A stretch of DNA of 64,000 nt, taken from assembly GCA_036388555.1 (NCBI GenBank), contig DASVRP010000007.1, forward strand, positions 78,762-142,761, in the 5' to 3' direction. Under the pieces are notes generated by a model. The model had not been told where the DNA came from. It saw only the letters and a program-made list of their open reading frames with translations, and searched no databases. Origin of the DNA: UBA4665 sp036388555 (lineage in GTDB: Bacteria > Patescibacteriota > Saccharimonadia > Saccharimonadales > UBA4665). Numbering within the stretch: the first letter of the stretch is position 1; each line of letters opens with the position of its first letter. The position numbers and the translations under genes are program-made. Below are positions 8,403 through 16,166 of this stretch, in pieces.

Positions 8403-9047
8403 CTATAGCTCGATAGCACCTTCCGGGTATACATTCCACGGATTGACCCCTATGAACAGCGGCAGTTCCGCATCGAGCTGCTCAGTGATCTCTTCTTCAT
8501 CATATTTACGCAGGAAGAATCCCTCGGACATTTCACCGAGCGTAACATGCGGAACCGGCAGATCGGATTGCTTCGACCGGCCGCGCACATCCAGGGATTC
8601 CAGTACGCTTTGGACGCCGAATATCTCACCTTCGACTTCCGGGCTAGAGACCGTCGTATATAAGAGCCGTCCGTTATAGACAGCGACTTCACCCCGTTCT
8701 ACACGCTGAGGTAACTTTCTATCATGGCAAGCTTCGGTGTTATCGATGCGTTCACCCATCTGGTTGAGGTTGAACCTGGTGACGACACCTCTGCCAAGCT
8801 GTCTGGCAATAACCTTCTGACTGACCAGCGTCACCGACAGGTCTTCGCGGAGCATCATCTCATCAGGGATGACATCACCCTCCACTAACCGCATCGTAAC
8901 CTCATCGATCTCTCCCTGGCTTTCATCGTCGACCGGCCGGACGATACCGAATGCAGAACCGAGCCGTCCTCTCAGGGCGCGTCGCTTCTCCCTATCAGAT
9001 ACGAGACTTGTGCGGGGTCCCCGGAACGGGTATGGATTCTTCGCCAT
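8403..9047 (-). CDS. hypothetical protein, weakly 2H-phosphoesterase-like
   Basis: A protein of about 214 residues without signal peptide or membrane segment. The C-terminal half contains PHVTLGEM, which resembles the HxT motif of 2H phosphoesterases (2'-5' RNA ligase family); the place where a first HxT motif would be expected reads SVTL, without histidine. If the similarity is real, one catalytic histidine is missing. The start is placed at the ATG at 9047, which has AAAGGTG just upstream; the GTG six bases earlier has no ribosome-binding site. It follows a divergent promoter region shared with the PGPGW gene. Function unknown. Confidence 0.6.
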   Translation of the reverse strand: MAKNPYPFRGPRTSLVSDREKRRALRGRLGSAFGIVRPVDDESQGEIDEVTMRLVEGDVIPDEMMLREDLSVTLVSQKVIARQLGRGVVTRFNLNQMGERIDNTEACHDRKLPQRVERGEVAVYNGRLLYTTVSSPEVEGEIFGVQSVLESLDVRGRSKQSDLPVPHVTLGEMSEGFFLRKYDEEEITEQLDAELPLFIGVNPWNVYPEGAIEL

Positions 9048-9187
9048 GTTCACCTTTCATCATCTAAATTGCTGCATCTGACCACATAATATAACCATAA
9101 GCTCTAAGGTCATAGTTTTATTTGTAGCGCTATACACAACTTAGACGACACCACGGATGGTGGTAGTAATCGTTGTGCTATGTACTA

Positions 9188-9193
9188 TACAAT
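9188..9193 (+). promoter_or_regulatory. -10 box, leaderless start
   Basis: TACAAT lies six bases before the ATG at 9200. This decides the start of the PGPGW gene: an upstream in-frame ATG at 9173 would lie before the promoter. Confidence 0.5.
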
Positions 9194-9199
9194 AGACCT

Positions 9200-9607
9200 A
9201 TGCACCCAAAAGTCAAACGGATATTGACGGATATTGCCGGATATTTCCTGGTATTGCTCGGTATAGCATCCGGCTGGCTGCCTGGGCCCGGCGGCATACC
9301 GCTGATCCTGGGCGGACTCGGACTGCTGTCGATCAACAACGCCTGGGCCCGGCGCTGGCGCGAATGGCTGGCGGCGCATGCCGGTGACTTTCTGAAGTGG
9401 TTCTTTCCGAAGCATCATGTCGTCCAGGATCTCTACGACCTGCTGGCCGTCGTCCTGCTTGGTGTCGTCGCCTGGCTCATCTATATCCATGCAGCTATCT
9501 GGCAGCTTAGCCTGGCGATCTTCCTCTTCTGTTTCGCGATGCTGATCGTCGGCATGAACCGCGACCGCGCCGGCAGTATCAAGCGACACATCAATAAGCG
9601 CCGGTAG
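9200..9607 (+). CDS. PGPGW-type small membrane protein
   Basis: A 135-residue membrane protein with two N-terminal hydrophobic segments that contain LPGPGGIPLILGGLGLL, the hallmark of the PGPGW family of putative transmembrane proteins, and two further hydrophobic stretches near residues 85-122. The family is widespread in bacteria and has no assigned biochemical role. The N-terminus and C-terminus are basic. The gene has its own leaderless promoter and converges on sbcB with four bases between the stops. Confidence 0.8.
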   Translation: MHPKVKRILTDIAGYFLVLLGIASGWLPGPGGIPLILGGLGLLSINNAWARRWREWLAAHAGDFLKWFFPKHHVVQDLYDLLAVVLLGVVAWLIYIHAAIWQLSLAIFLFCFAMLIVGMNRDRAGSIKRHINKRR

Positions 9608-9611
9608 CCGG

Positions 9612-11102
9612 TCAGTCGTCCGGGGAGTCGGGGTCCGCTTCATCCATGGTAGGCATGATCGATTCACCGTACAGATGCAGCTCCTCGAGGGCGAAGCGCT
9701 GGCTTTCGGTCAGGTTGTCGTCGCGCGCCAGTTCGTCGATGCGTTTGAAGAATTTAGCGAGCCGGCTGTTCTGTCCGCCGTTGAGGAGGCGTCCGCGGCA
9801 GAACGCATCCCAGACCTTGCGCTGCTCATCGCTCAGGCACTGCGGATGGTTGCGAGCCGTGAATAACGGGAACAATGCCCTTAGCCGCTTGTCCTGGAAC
9901 GACACCTGCAGCGCCGCGCAATCCTTGGGCGCGGCTTCACGGACCTGTTTCATGGCGGATTTGTCGTTATTACTGAAGAAATCTCCGCCGTACAGCTGGC
10001 CATCGACCGTCTCCGGTTCGCCCCAGGCTTCTCCACCCAGCAATGCTGATCGCTCCTGGTCGATGACCCCACAGGCACGCAGCACACGGCCAGCAAACTC
10101 CGGGTCGGTTTTCAGCTTCGCTAAGTTCGCGCTGACCACCTGCAGGTCTATCTTCAACCGCTCCTGCACCGCGGCATCCTTAATAACACCGGCCGGGGCG
10201 ACGGCCGGGCAGCGGTTGTATTTGATCGTCTTGACCGGCAGCCGCAGCCTGGCCGGGCCTGCCGCGTTCGGCGGGCTCCAGCGGCAGGCCTCAGCCAGCT
10301 CGTCTTCGCTCATCGCCATGAACGGCGCCGGGTCGTGCCGGAGATCATAGACGTAGGCGCTGTTCATCGGCGCATCAGCCAGCTTATACGCCATGGTCGT
10401 GTGCTGCATCTCCGAGGGATAGCGGCCGGATGCATAGACGAACGGCTGGCCGGCTTCCACCAGCTCCTTGACCTTCTGCTTACCGCGGCATTCCAGCATA
10501 TACTCGAACAGGCCTGGCTGTTTGGCGCGGATCAGCTTTGCGACCGCGATAGATGCTGTGACATCGCTCAGTGCGTCGTGCGCGTGCTCATGCTCCAGGC
10601 CGTTCAACTTGGTGAGCAGTTCCAGGCGGTTGGTCGGCTTGCCATCTTCGCGGAACGGCCATTCGATGCCTTCCGGCCGCAGCGCCCGTGTCATACGGAT
10701 CAGGTCGAGCAGATCCCAGCGGGAACATTCACCGCACCACTGCCACTCGTAGGCATCATAGAAATTCCGATAATGCAGGAAACGCATGAACTCGTCATCG
10801 AACCGTACCGAGTTGAACCCAAGGAATATCGTCCCCGGCTGGACGACCTCATCATAAAATATCTTCAGGAATTCAGCCTCGGTAACTCCGTCGGCAAGCG
10901 TCTGCTGCGGTGTGATGCCGGTGACCATGATGGCATCCGGCTGCGGCACGACGTCGGCCGTCTGCTTGATCATGATGTTGACCGGATCCCCTACCGGGTT
11001 GAGATCCATGTCGGTGCGCTGTCCGGCGAACTGCATGATGCGGTCTTCACGCGGATTCGTCCCAGTCGTCTCAAGGTCATAAAAGAAGTAACTGGCGGCC
11101 AT
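9612..11102 (-). CDS. sbcB: exodeoxyribonuclease I
   Basis: A 496-residue protein that matches exonuclease I along its whole length. The DEDDh exonuclease domain opens with FFYDLETTGTNP (catalytic Asp9 and Glu11), continues with FVRFDDEFMR-type sequence and closes with HDALSDVTAS near residue 180 (catalytic His and Asp). The C-terminal SH3-like and helical domains of the family follow (IKYNRCPAVAPAG, then FPLFTARNHPQ). Exonuclease I degrades single-stranded DNA from the 3' end in recombination and mismatch repair. The protein ends in an acidic Asp-rich tail. The start is the only good ATG; the gene appears to be its own transcription unit. Confidence 0.95.
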   Translation of the reverse strand: MAASYFFYDLETTGTNPREDRIMQFAGQRTDMDLNPVGDPVNIMIKQTADVVPQPDAIMVTGITPQQTLADGVTEAEFLKIFYDEVVQPGTIFLGFNSVRFDDEFMRFLHYRNFYDAYEWQWCGECSRWDLLDLIRMTRALRPEGIEWPFREDGKPTNRLELLTKLNGLEHEHAHDALSDVTASIAVAKLIRAKQPGLFEYMLECRGKQKVKELVEAGQPFVYASGRYPSEMQHTTMAYKLADAPMNSAYVYDLRHDPAPFMAMSEDELAEACRWSPPNAAGPARLRLPVKTIKYNRCPAVAPAGVIKDAAVQERLKIDLQVVSANLAKLKTDPEFAGRVLRACGVIDQERSALLGGEAWGEPETVDGQLYGGDFFSNNDKSAMKQVREAAPKDCAALQVSFQDKRLRALFPLFTARNHPQCLSDEQRKVWDAFCRGRLLNGGQNSRLAKFFKRIDELARDDNLTESQRFALEELHLYGESIMPTMDEADPDSPDD

Positions 11103-11132
11103 AGGTACTTCCTAGTGTAACATTATCCATAT

Positions 11133-11744
11133 TTATTTTTTACGGCGCTGAAATAATTGCCGAAGTACGCGCTGCGGCTTAATTCCTCCTGCCTCTTGGG
11201 AGACATCGTCTGGCCCTATCACCACTCCAGAAGGAAGTTCATCAAGATTCTCACTCCAATAACTCTCGCCGTATGCTCTGGTAGGTTCAACTTTCCTCGC
11301 CAGAAAGACATTGTTTGATCTGTCAACTCCTATTCTTACGCCTCTTTCGTTTGCATGGTCGATCGACAACACGAGATCATGTGCTTCAATCGTCATATCC
11401 GGATCCTCTGGTTGTCCTGTTCCGAAGCTGATACAGTTGTGACTGACAGTCACTTCATTGGTGCGCTGATCATATTTGATACCTACCTTTGAAGTCTGCT
11501 CACCTGCTCTCATAGCAAATTCGACCGTCGTCCGGGCAATGCCTTTTCCGTCAGTTTTGACCGACCATTCGCCGACTTCACCAGTCGGCGCCTGATGCAT
11601 CTTGTTGAGGGCTTTCAGCCGTAAATGGTCGAGCTCCTCGGGCTCTAAAGGAACTTCGTACGAGCCTACCGATGCATCAACTTTCTCATCTTCTAATTCG
11701 ATAATGTTTACATCCGGGAACCGTTCAGGCAAACTGAATTTCAT
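11133..11744 (-). CDS. hypothetical protein, 203 residues
   Basis: I do not recognise this soluble protein. It starts with an acidic region, has a central beta-rich part (ARTTVEFAMRAGEQ, KVGIKYDQRTNEVTVSH) and ends in a basic Arg/Lys tail (LRQLFQRRKK). There is no signal peptide. GC content is visibly lower than in the flanking sbcB and obg genes, which could mark later acquisition. It has one of the best promoters in the window (TTGACA, 17-nt spacer, TATGAT) directly before the start, so it is probably expressed independently and translated from a leaderless mRNA. Confidence 0.7.
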   Translation of the reverse strand: MKFSLPERFPDVNIIELEDEKVDASVGSYEVPLEPEELDHLRLKALNKMHQAPTGEVGEWSVKTDGKGIARTTVEFAMRAGEQTSKVGIKYDQRTNEVTVSHNCISFGTGQPEDPDMTIEAHDLVLSIDHANERGVRIGVDRSNNVFLARKVEPTRAYGESYWSENLDELPSGVVIGPDDVSQEAGGIKPQRVLRQLFQRRKK

Positions 11745-11753
11745 AATGTATTT

Positions 11754-11782
11754 ATCATACTCTTTATAGTATGGTTTGTCAA
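11754..11782 (-). promoter_or_regulatory. consensus sigma70 promoter, leaderless
   Basis: On the minus strand a perfect TTGACA (11782-11777), a 17-nt spacer and TATGAT (11759-11754), nine bases before the ATG at 11744. The geometry leaves a leader of about two bases. Confidence 0.8.
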
Positions 11783-11885
11783 TGCTTATGTTTCCATAAG
11801 CGCTAGATGTAGCGATAAGTATGAATGTTGAGGCGCTAATGTTTCCGTATGAGACGGTTACATCACATTCGGAGCCAGTCGCTGA

Positions 11886-13175
11886 TCAATAGGTTATCTG
11901 ATAGGATTTTCCGATACGGATAGTCTGCCCTGGCTCGACACCCTGGCGCAACAGGGCATGCATGATACCCATCTTTTTCATGATATCGCGCAGGCGCTGG
12001 ATGCCTTCTTCGTTGTCGAAGTCGGTGCGGGCTGCGAACTGTTCGATCTTGGGGCCGGACACCAGAAAACCGTCATCGGTGGTGACTACCTTCCACGGGA
12101 TACTGTCAGCAGCCGACAGACGCAGTACCGGGACTTCGTCCTCCGGGGTGACGGCGGCTACTTCTTTGCGGCGCTCGGTGACGATGGCCCGGACAGCATA
12201 CAGCAGCTCCTGCAGGCCGGTGCCGGCGGCGGCAGAGATGGCGTAAACCGATACGTTCTTGCCAACGACTTTCTTGAGCTGTCCGGTCAGGTCGCCGACC
12301 ATCTCGGCATCGAGGCCGTCAATCTTGTTGAGGACGACGATCTGCGGTTTGTCGGCCAGGCTCTTACCTTCTATCTCATAGGCAGCCAGTTCGTCCTGGA
12401 TAGTGCGGTAAGCTTCGGCAATGTTCTCCTGGTAGGCGTCTATCAGATGGATCAGGACGGCGGTGCGCTCAATGTGGCGCAGGAATTCGTGTCCAAGCCC
12501 CTTGCCTTCGGCGGCACCCTCGATGAGGCCCGGTATGTCGGCGAACAGCAGGCTTGATTCCTTGTCGACATCGACGACGCCGAGGTTGGGACGCAGCGTG
12601 GTAAATGGATAATCGGCAATCTCCGGGCGGGCATTGCTGATGCGGCTGAGCAGCGTCGATTTGCCGGCGTTGGGCAGTCCGACCAGGCCGACATCGGCGA
12701 TCATCTTCAGCTCGAGCGTTGCTTCGAGGTCGGCGCCGGCTTCGCCCTTCTCTGCGAAGCGGGGAGTCTGGCGACGTGAACTGACGAAGTGGGCATTGCC
12801 GAATCCGCCCTTGCCGCCCTGGGCTATAATGACCTTTTGACCGTCTTCGGTCAGGTCGGCCAGGACTTCGTGGCTTGCTGCGTCGACGACGATCGTCCCG
12901 ACGGGGACGGCGACGACCAGCTCCTTACCGTTGCGGCCATGCTTCTTGTTGGTGCCACCTGGCTGGCCATGGTCGGCCTGCAGCTCGCGCTGATAGCGGA
13001 ATGCTGCCAAGGTATTCTGATTGCGGCTGGCCATGAATACGACATTGCCACCGCGTCCGCCGTCACCGCCGTCAGGGCCGCCTTTGTCGATGAACTTCTC
13101 TTGGCGGAAGCTCATTTTTCCGTCGCCACCATCTCCAGCTTTGATCAGCACTTTGGTCTTGTCTATGAAATTCAT
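11886..13175 (-). CDS. obg: GTPase Obg/CgtA
   Basis: A 429-residue Obg GTPase, an essential factor for late 50S ribosomal subunit assembly and stress control. The N-terminal glycine-rich Obg domain (residues 1-158, with GGDGGRGGNVVF and QGGKGGFGNAHF) is followed by the G domain with G1 GLPNAGKST, G3 DIPG, G4 NKID and G5 SAAAGTG, then the C-terminal OCT domain (about 340-429, with LRDIMKKMGI and GQTIRIG). All motifs are intact. The C-terminus ends at YQITY without the acidic tail of some homologues. It seems to be transcribed on its own. Confidence 0.98.
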   Translation of the reverse strand: MNFIDKTKVLIKAGDGGDGKMSFRQEKFIDKGGPDGGDGGRGGNVVFMASRNQNTLAAFRYQRELQADHGQPGGTNKKHGRNGKELVVAVPVGTIVVDAASHEVLADLTEDGQKVIIAQGGKGGFGNAHFVSSRRQTPRFAEKGEAGADLEATLELKMIADVGLVGLPNAGKSTLLSRISNARPEIADYPFTTLRPNLGVVDVDKESSLLFADIPGLIEGAAEGKGLGHEFLRHIERTAVLIHLIDAYQENIAEAYRTIQDELAAYEIEGKSLADKPQIVVLNKIDGLDAEMVGDLTGQLKKVVGKNVSVYAISAAAGTGLQELLYAVRAIVTERRKEVAAVTPEDEVPVLRLSAADSIPWKVVTTDDGFLVSGPKIEQFAARTDFDNEEGIQRLRDIMKKMGIMHALLRQGVEPGQTIRIGKSYQITY

Positions 13176-13291
13176 GCTGCTACTCTCGTGTTATTGCTCT
13201 CTATGATACGCCGCGCCGGCACCGGCGGTAGTAAATAATCTTACCACGATCCCTAACTATCGGGATCCTACCGATGGCACTGATAGACGCG

Positions 13292-14539
13292 TTAGCGGTA
13301 AATATAATGCTCGAATTTGGCGGCACTGACAAAGTCAGGCGTGCTGCCGGCGCGGCCCCAGCCGGCAAGGCCGTTCATATCGGAGTATTTGATCATCGTA
13401 CCGTCAGCTGATACAGCTTCGACGATGGCGACATGGCCTTCGGCGCCGCGGTCGGTCTGGCCGATCGCACCGACACGTGGTACGGAACTGACAGTCCAGC
13501 CGCTGATAGCTGCGCCATTGTCCCAGGTGTTAGCATTGCCCCAGTTCGACGGCACGGCGATGCGGCCGGCGACATACCAGGTACAATATCCGTAGGCGTA
13601 GGCGTTGTTGCCATAGATCGGCGTCGTTCCGAATGCCAGTCCACCTGAAGCGGCGGTCCGGACGGGTACGGGGGCTGGTGCGGCGATACTGCCGCCGGGG
13701 ATGATGACCTTCTCACCGACGCGCAGCGGCGTCAACTCGGCGTCATTGTAGGCGGTGATCTCGTCCTTGCTGGCCTTGAACTTGGCGGCCAGGCTGTCCG
13801 GGGTGTCGCCGGCTTTGACGACGTAGACGATACCGGAGACGCCTTCGGGCGGGATGGAGAGTGCCTGGCCGATAGTCACGACGTTACCGTTCAAGCCGTT
13901 CGACCATTTGATACTATCGGAAGTGACATTGAACTTGGCGGCGATGGTTGCGACATTGTCACCGGCGACGGCGACATATGTCTTGATGTCTTTCTTACTC
14001 TTGAGTGCCGTACTGACGACCTGCGGCTTCGAGACGATACTGGCGGTGGCCGGCGCGACACTGAGCTCAAGGTTTACAGAGGCGGCCTGGTTGGCGACGG
14101 CCACCGCTTCGGGTAATGCGCTCAGGCTGGCGACATTATAGGCGATATCCGCTGAGGACACCTGGTCGAGCGGATTGACGACTGAACTGGCCTGTTTGGA
14201 CGTCAGCGCCGAGGACCTAAGCGGGCTGCTGCTCTCTCCGCTGGACTGCTGTCCGACCAGGACGAACAGCAGGACGCCGAACAGCAGGACCGCATTGAAT
14301 CCAAGCAGGCCGTAACGCACCAAACGGCGCCGCATCGTCTTGCGGTGCAGCTTCTTATCTATCTTCTTGTATACACCGGTTGACTGGAGCGCCTCGATCG
14401 GCGTATGTGAGGCAACCGACTGCATGTGTGGATTGCTAATAGCAATGTCTCCTGACGATACACAAAGATTTATTGATCTCTTCAAACGAATTACAAAATA
14501 AGGCGTCTCCCGGGCCGGCCGTCTGCCAATAATAAGCAT
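13292..14539 (-). CDS. LysM-CHAP cell wall hydrolase, membrane-anchored
   Basis: A 415-residue protein with a basic N-terminus, one membrane segment (RYGLLGFNAVLLFGVLLF, about residues 74-97), two LysM peptidoglycan-binding domains (around YVAVAGDNVATIAAKF and YVVKAGDTPDSLAAKF) and a C-terminal CHAP amidase/endopeptidase domain with catalytic Cys in YGYCTWYV and His in EGHVAIVE. It probably cleaves peptidoglycan outside the membrane, in wall remodelling, cell separation or contact with a host cell. The first ATG (14539) lies 23 bases behind a strong promoter; an ATG at 14425 is an alternative start that would remove an unusual 38-residue extension. Confidence 0.9.
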   Translation of the reverse strand: MLIIGRRPARETPYFVIRLKRSINLCVSSGDIAISNPHMQSVASHTPIEALQSTGVYKKIDKKLHRKTMRRRLVRYGLLGFNAVLLFGVLLFVLVGQQSSGESSSPLRSSALTSKQASSVVNPLDQVSSADIAYNVASLSALPEAVAVANQAASVNLELSVAPATASIVSKPQVVSTALKSKKDIKTYVAVAGDNVATIAAKFNVTSDSIKWSNGLNGNVVTIGQALSIPPEGVSGIVYVVKAGDTPDSLAAKFKASKDEITAYNDAELTPLRVGEKVIIPGGSIAAPAPVPVRTAASGGLAFGTTPIYGNNAYAYGYCTWYVAGRIAVPSNWGNANTWDNGAAISGWTVSSVPRVGAIGQTDRGAEGHVAIVEAVSADGTMIKYSDMNGLAGWGRAGSTPDFVSAAKFEHYIYR

Positions 14540-14562
14540 AAGCGGACCTGAAACACTATTAC

Positions 14563-14590
14563 ATTATAGCAAATCGGGATATATTTTCAA
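14563..14590 (-). promoter_or_regulatory. promoter of the LysM-CHAP gene
   Basis: On the minus strand TTGAAA (14590-14585), 16-nt spacer and TATAAT (14568-14563), followed by a predicted leader of about 16 bases before the ATG at 14539. Confidence 0.75.
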
Positions 14591-14637
14591 TAGGACGCTT
14601 ATCCTGCCGGACTGGTAAGTCTACCGGTTAACAGATC

Positions 14638-15693
14638 CTAATCAGTCAGGTTGCAGAGTTTATGGCAATACTGACGGGCCAAAGCTTCGTGCTCCTCCAG
14701 TGTCTTTGAGAAATGCGTCGTGCCATCATCACCAGCCACGAAGTAGAGCCAATCCGTGTTGGCGGGCTTGGCGATCGCCTCCAGAGAACCCTGGGAAACG
14801 TTGCTGATCGGACCCGGAGGCAGACCTTTGTGGATCAGCGTGTTATACGGCGAATCGTACGTCAGAGACGGCTTCTGGCCGGCGGCCAACGACCCGTAAA
14901 AGGCAGTCACATCGGAGCCAAGCGGCATGTCGACCGAGAGACGCTTCAGGAACACCTGGGCCGCCTGGGCCTTATCATTGGTGCGCGAAACTTCCTGCTC
15001 AACGACCGAGGCCAGGGTGACCGCCTGGAAGACACTCAGTCCGGCACGGGCATAGGCCGCCCGCAGGTCGGGCGTCAATCGCTTGGCCATCTCGGCGAGC
15101 GACTGCTCGATGATGACCTTCGGGTCGGTTGCAGCGTTCTTCTGATAAGAGTCAGGATACAGGAAGCCTTCGAGACTAGCCCCGGCCGGTTTGTCAGTCA
15201 GGGCGGCGCTGCCTTCATATTGTCCGGCTTCGAGTGCCGCCTCGACGGCGGCCGGGTCAAACTTGGCTTTGACGAAAGCATCCTTGATCTGCGTCAGACG
15301 GACTCCCGGCAGGATAGTCACGAGGTCGACGGCTACCTTACCCTCGGCGATCTGCCGGGCGATCTGGGGTGCGCTCTGGGACGGCGAGAACTTATACGTC
15401 CCGGCCTGCAGCTTCGGCCCGAGCGCCGTATTCTTGACATAACGCTCAAACGCCCAGACCTGGCGGATGAGGCCCTGGCGCTTCAGCTCAGTAGCTATCT
15501 CGTTGACCGAGGCATCGTTCTGCACGGTAACGACCCGCTGTTCGGTGGACGTGCTGACCGGACCGAGGTTCTCGTCATAGATATGCCGTACGACGACGAC
15601 AGCGGCGGCCAGCAGTACGATCAGCGCCAGCGCAGTGAATAATAATCTTTTCGGCCAGTGACGGACCCGGGCGTACATAGAATATTCGGACAT
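14638..15693 (-). CDS. mltG: endolytic murein transglycosylase MltG
   Basis: A 351-residue YceG/MltG protein with an N-terminal membrane anchor (about residues 17-37), a LysM-like subdomain and the catalytic domain. LASVVEQEV holds the catalytic glutamate, and YNTLIHKGLPPGPISNVS and FSKTLEEHEA are family signatures. MltG cuts nascent glycan strands next to the membrane and so sets their length. GAGG-type Shine-Dalgarno sequence (CGAGG) precedes the ATG. It follows ruvX by 17 bases, the conserved bacterial pairing, and probably is the last gene of the 21-14.6 kb envelope operon. Confidence 0.95.
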   Translation of the reverse strand: MSEYSMYARVRHWPKRLLFTALALIVLLAAAVVVVRHIYDENLGPVSTSTEQRVVTVQNDASVNEIATELKRQGLIRQVWAFERYVKNTALGPKLQAGTYKFSPSQSAPQIARQIAEGKVAVDLVTILPGVRLTQIKDAFVKAKFDPAAVEAALEAGQYEGSAALTDKPAGASLEGFLYPDSYQKNAATDPKVIIEQSLAEMAKRLTPDLRAAYARAGLSVFQAVTLASVVEQEVSRTNDKAQAAQVFLKRLSVDMPLGSDVTAFYGSLAAGQKPSLTYDSPYNTLIHKGLPPGPISNVSQGSLEAIAKPANTDWLYFVAGDDGTTHFSKTLEEHEALARQYCHKLCNLTD

Positions 15694-15710
15694 GATGATA
15701 CCTCGTTAGA

Positions 15711-16166
15711 TTAGATGGTAGGATGTTCCCGCAGAAAATCTTCCAGGATATACGTAGCGGCAAGGGCGTCCACGGCACCCTTGGCGAACGGTTTGCCGCG
15801 GGCCTGAAGCTCCTGCTCGGCCTTGGCTGATGTCAGGGCTTCGTCCGTCCAGTATACCTTAACCGGCTGATGCCGTGCTGAAAGCTCGGACTCCAGCTGC
15901 CGGCCGAACACCTGCACGGCGGCAGTCTGGGCGGTATCCTGGCCATCGACACCGCGCGGCAGGCCGATGACGACATATGAGATGTCGTAGGACTGGCAGA
16001 GTGCAAGGATGTCGCTGATGAAACTGTCCGGGTTTTCCAGTGTCGTCAGCGGTCCGGCGAAGCGGACACCGAGGTTTGCGCTGGCGACTCCGATGCGCCG
16101 GGTGCCGACGTCGAGCGCGAGCGCTGTCCGTGAATCGTTACTGGTCACTACCATCGCTGTCTGCAT
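15711..16166 (-). CDS. ruvX: RuvX/YqgF RNase H-fold nuclease
   Basis: A protein of about 151 residues of the YqgF family, a Holliday-junction-resolvase-like nuclease also implicated in 16S rRNA 5' end processing. The RNase H-type active site is complete: ALDVGTRRIGVA (Asp), VVIGLPRGVDG, YWTDEALTSAKAEQEL and AVDALAATYIL (Asp). The annotated start overlaps the upstream gene by 29 bases; an ATG 12 bases further in (16154) overlaps by 17 and is an alternative. It sits between the baseplate-J-like gene and mltG. Confidence 0.92.
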   Translation of the reverse strand: MQTAMVVTSNDSRTALALDVGTRRIGVASANLGVRFAGPLTTLENPDSFISDILALCQSYDISYVVIGLPRGVDGQDTAQTAAVQVFGRQLESELSARHQPVKVYWTDEALTSAKAEQELQARGKPFAKGAVDALAATYILEDFLREHPTI

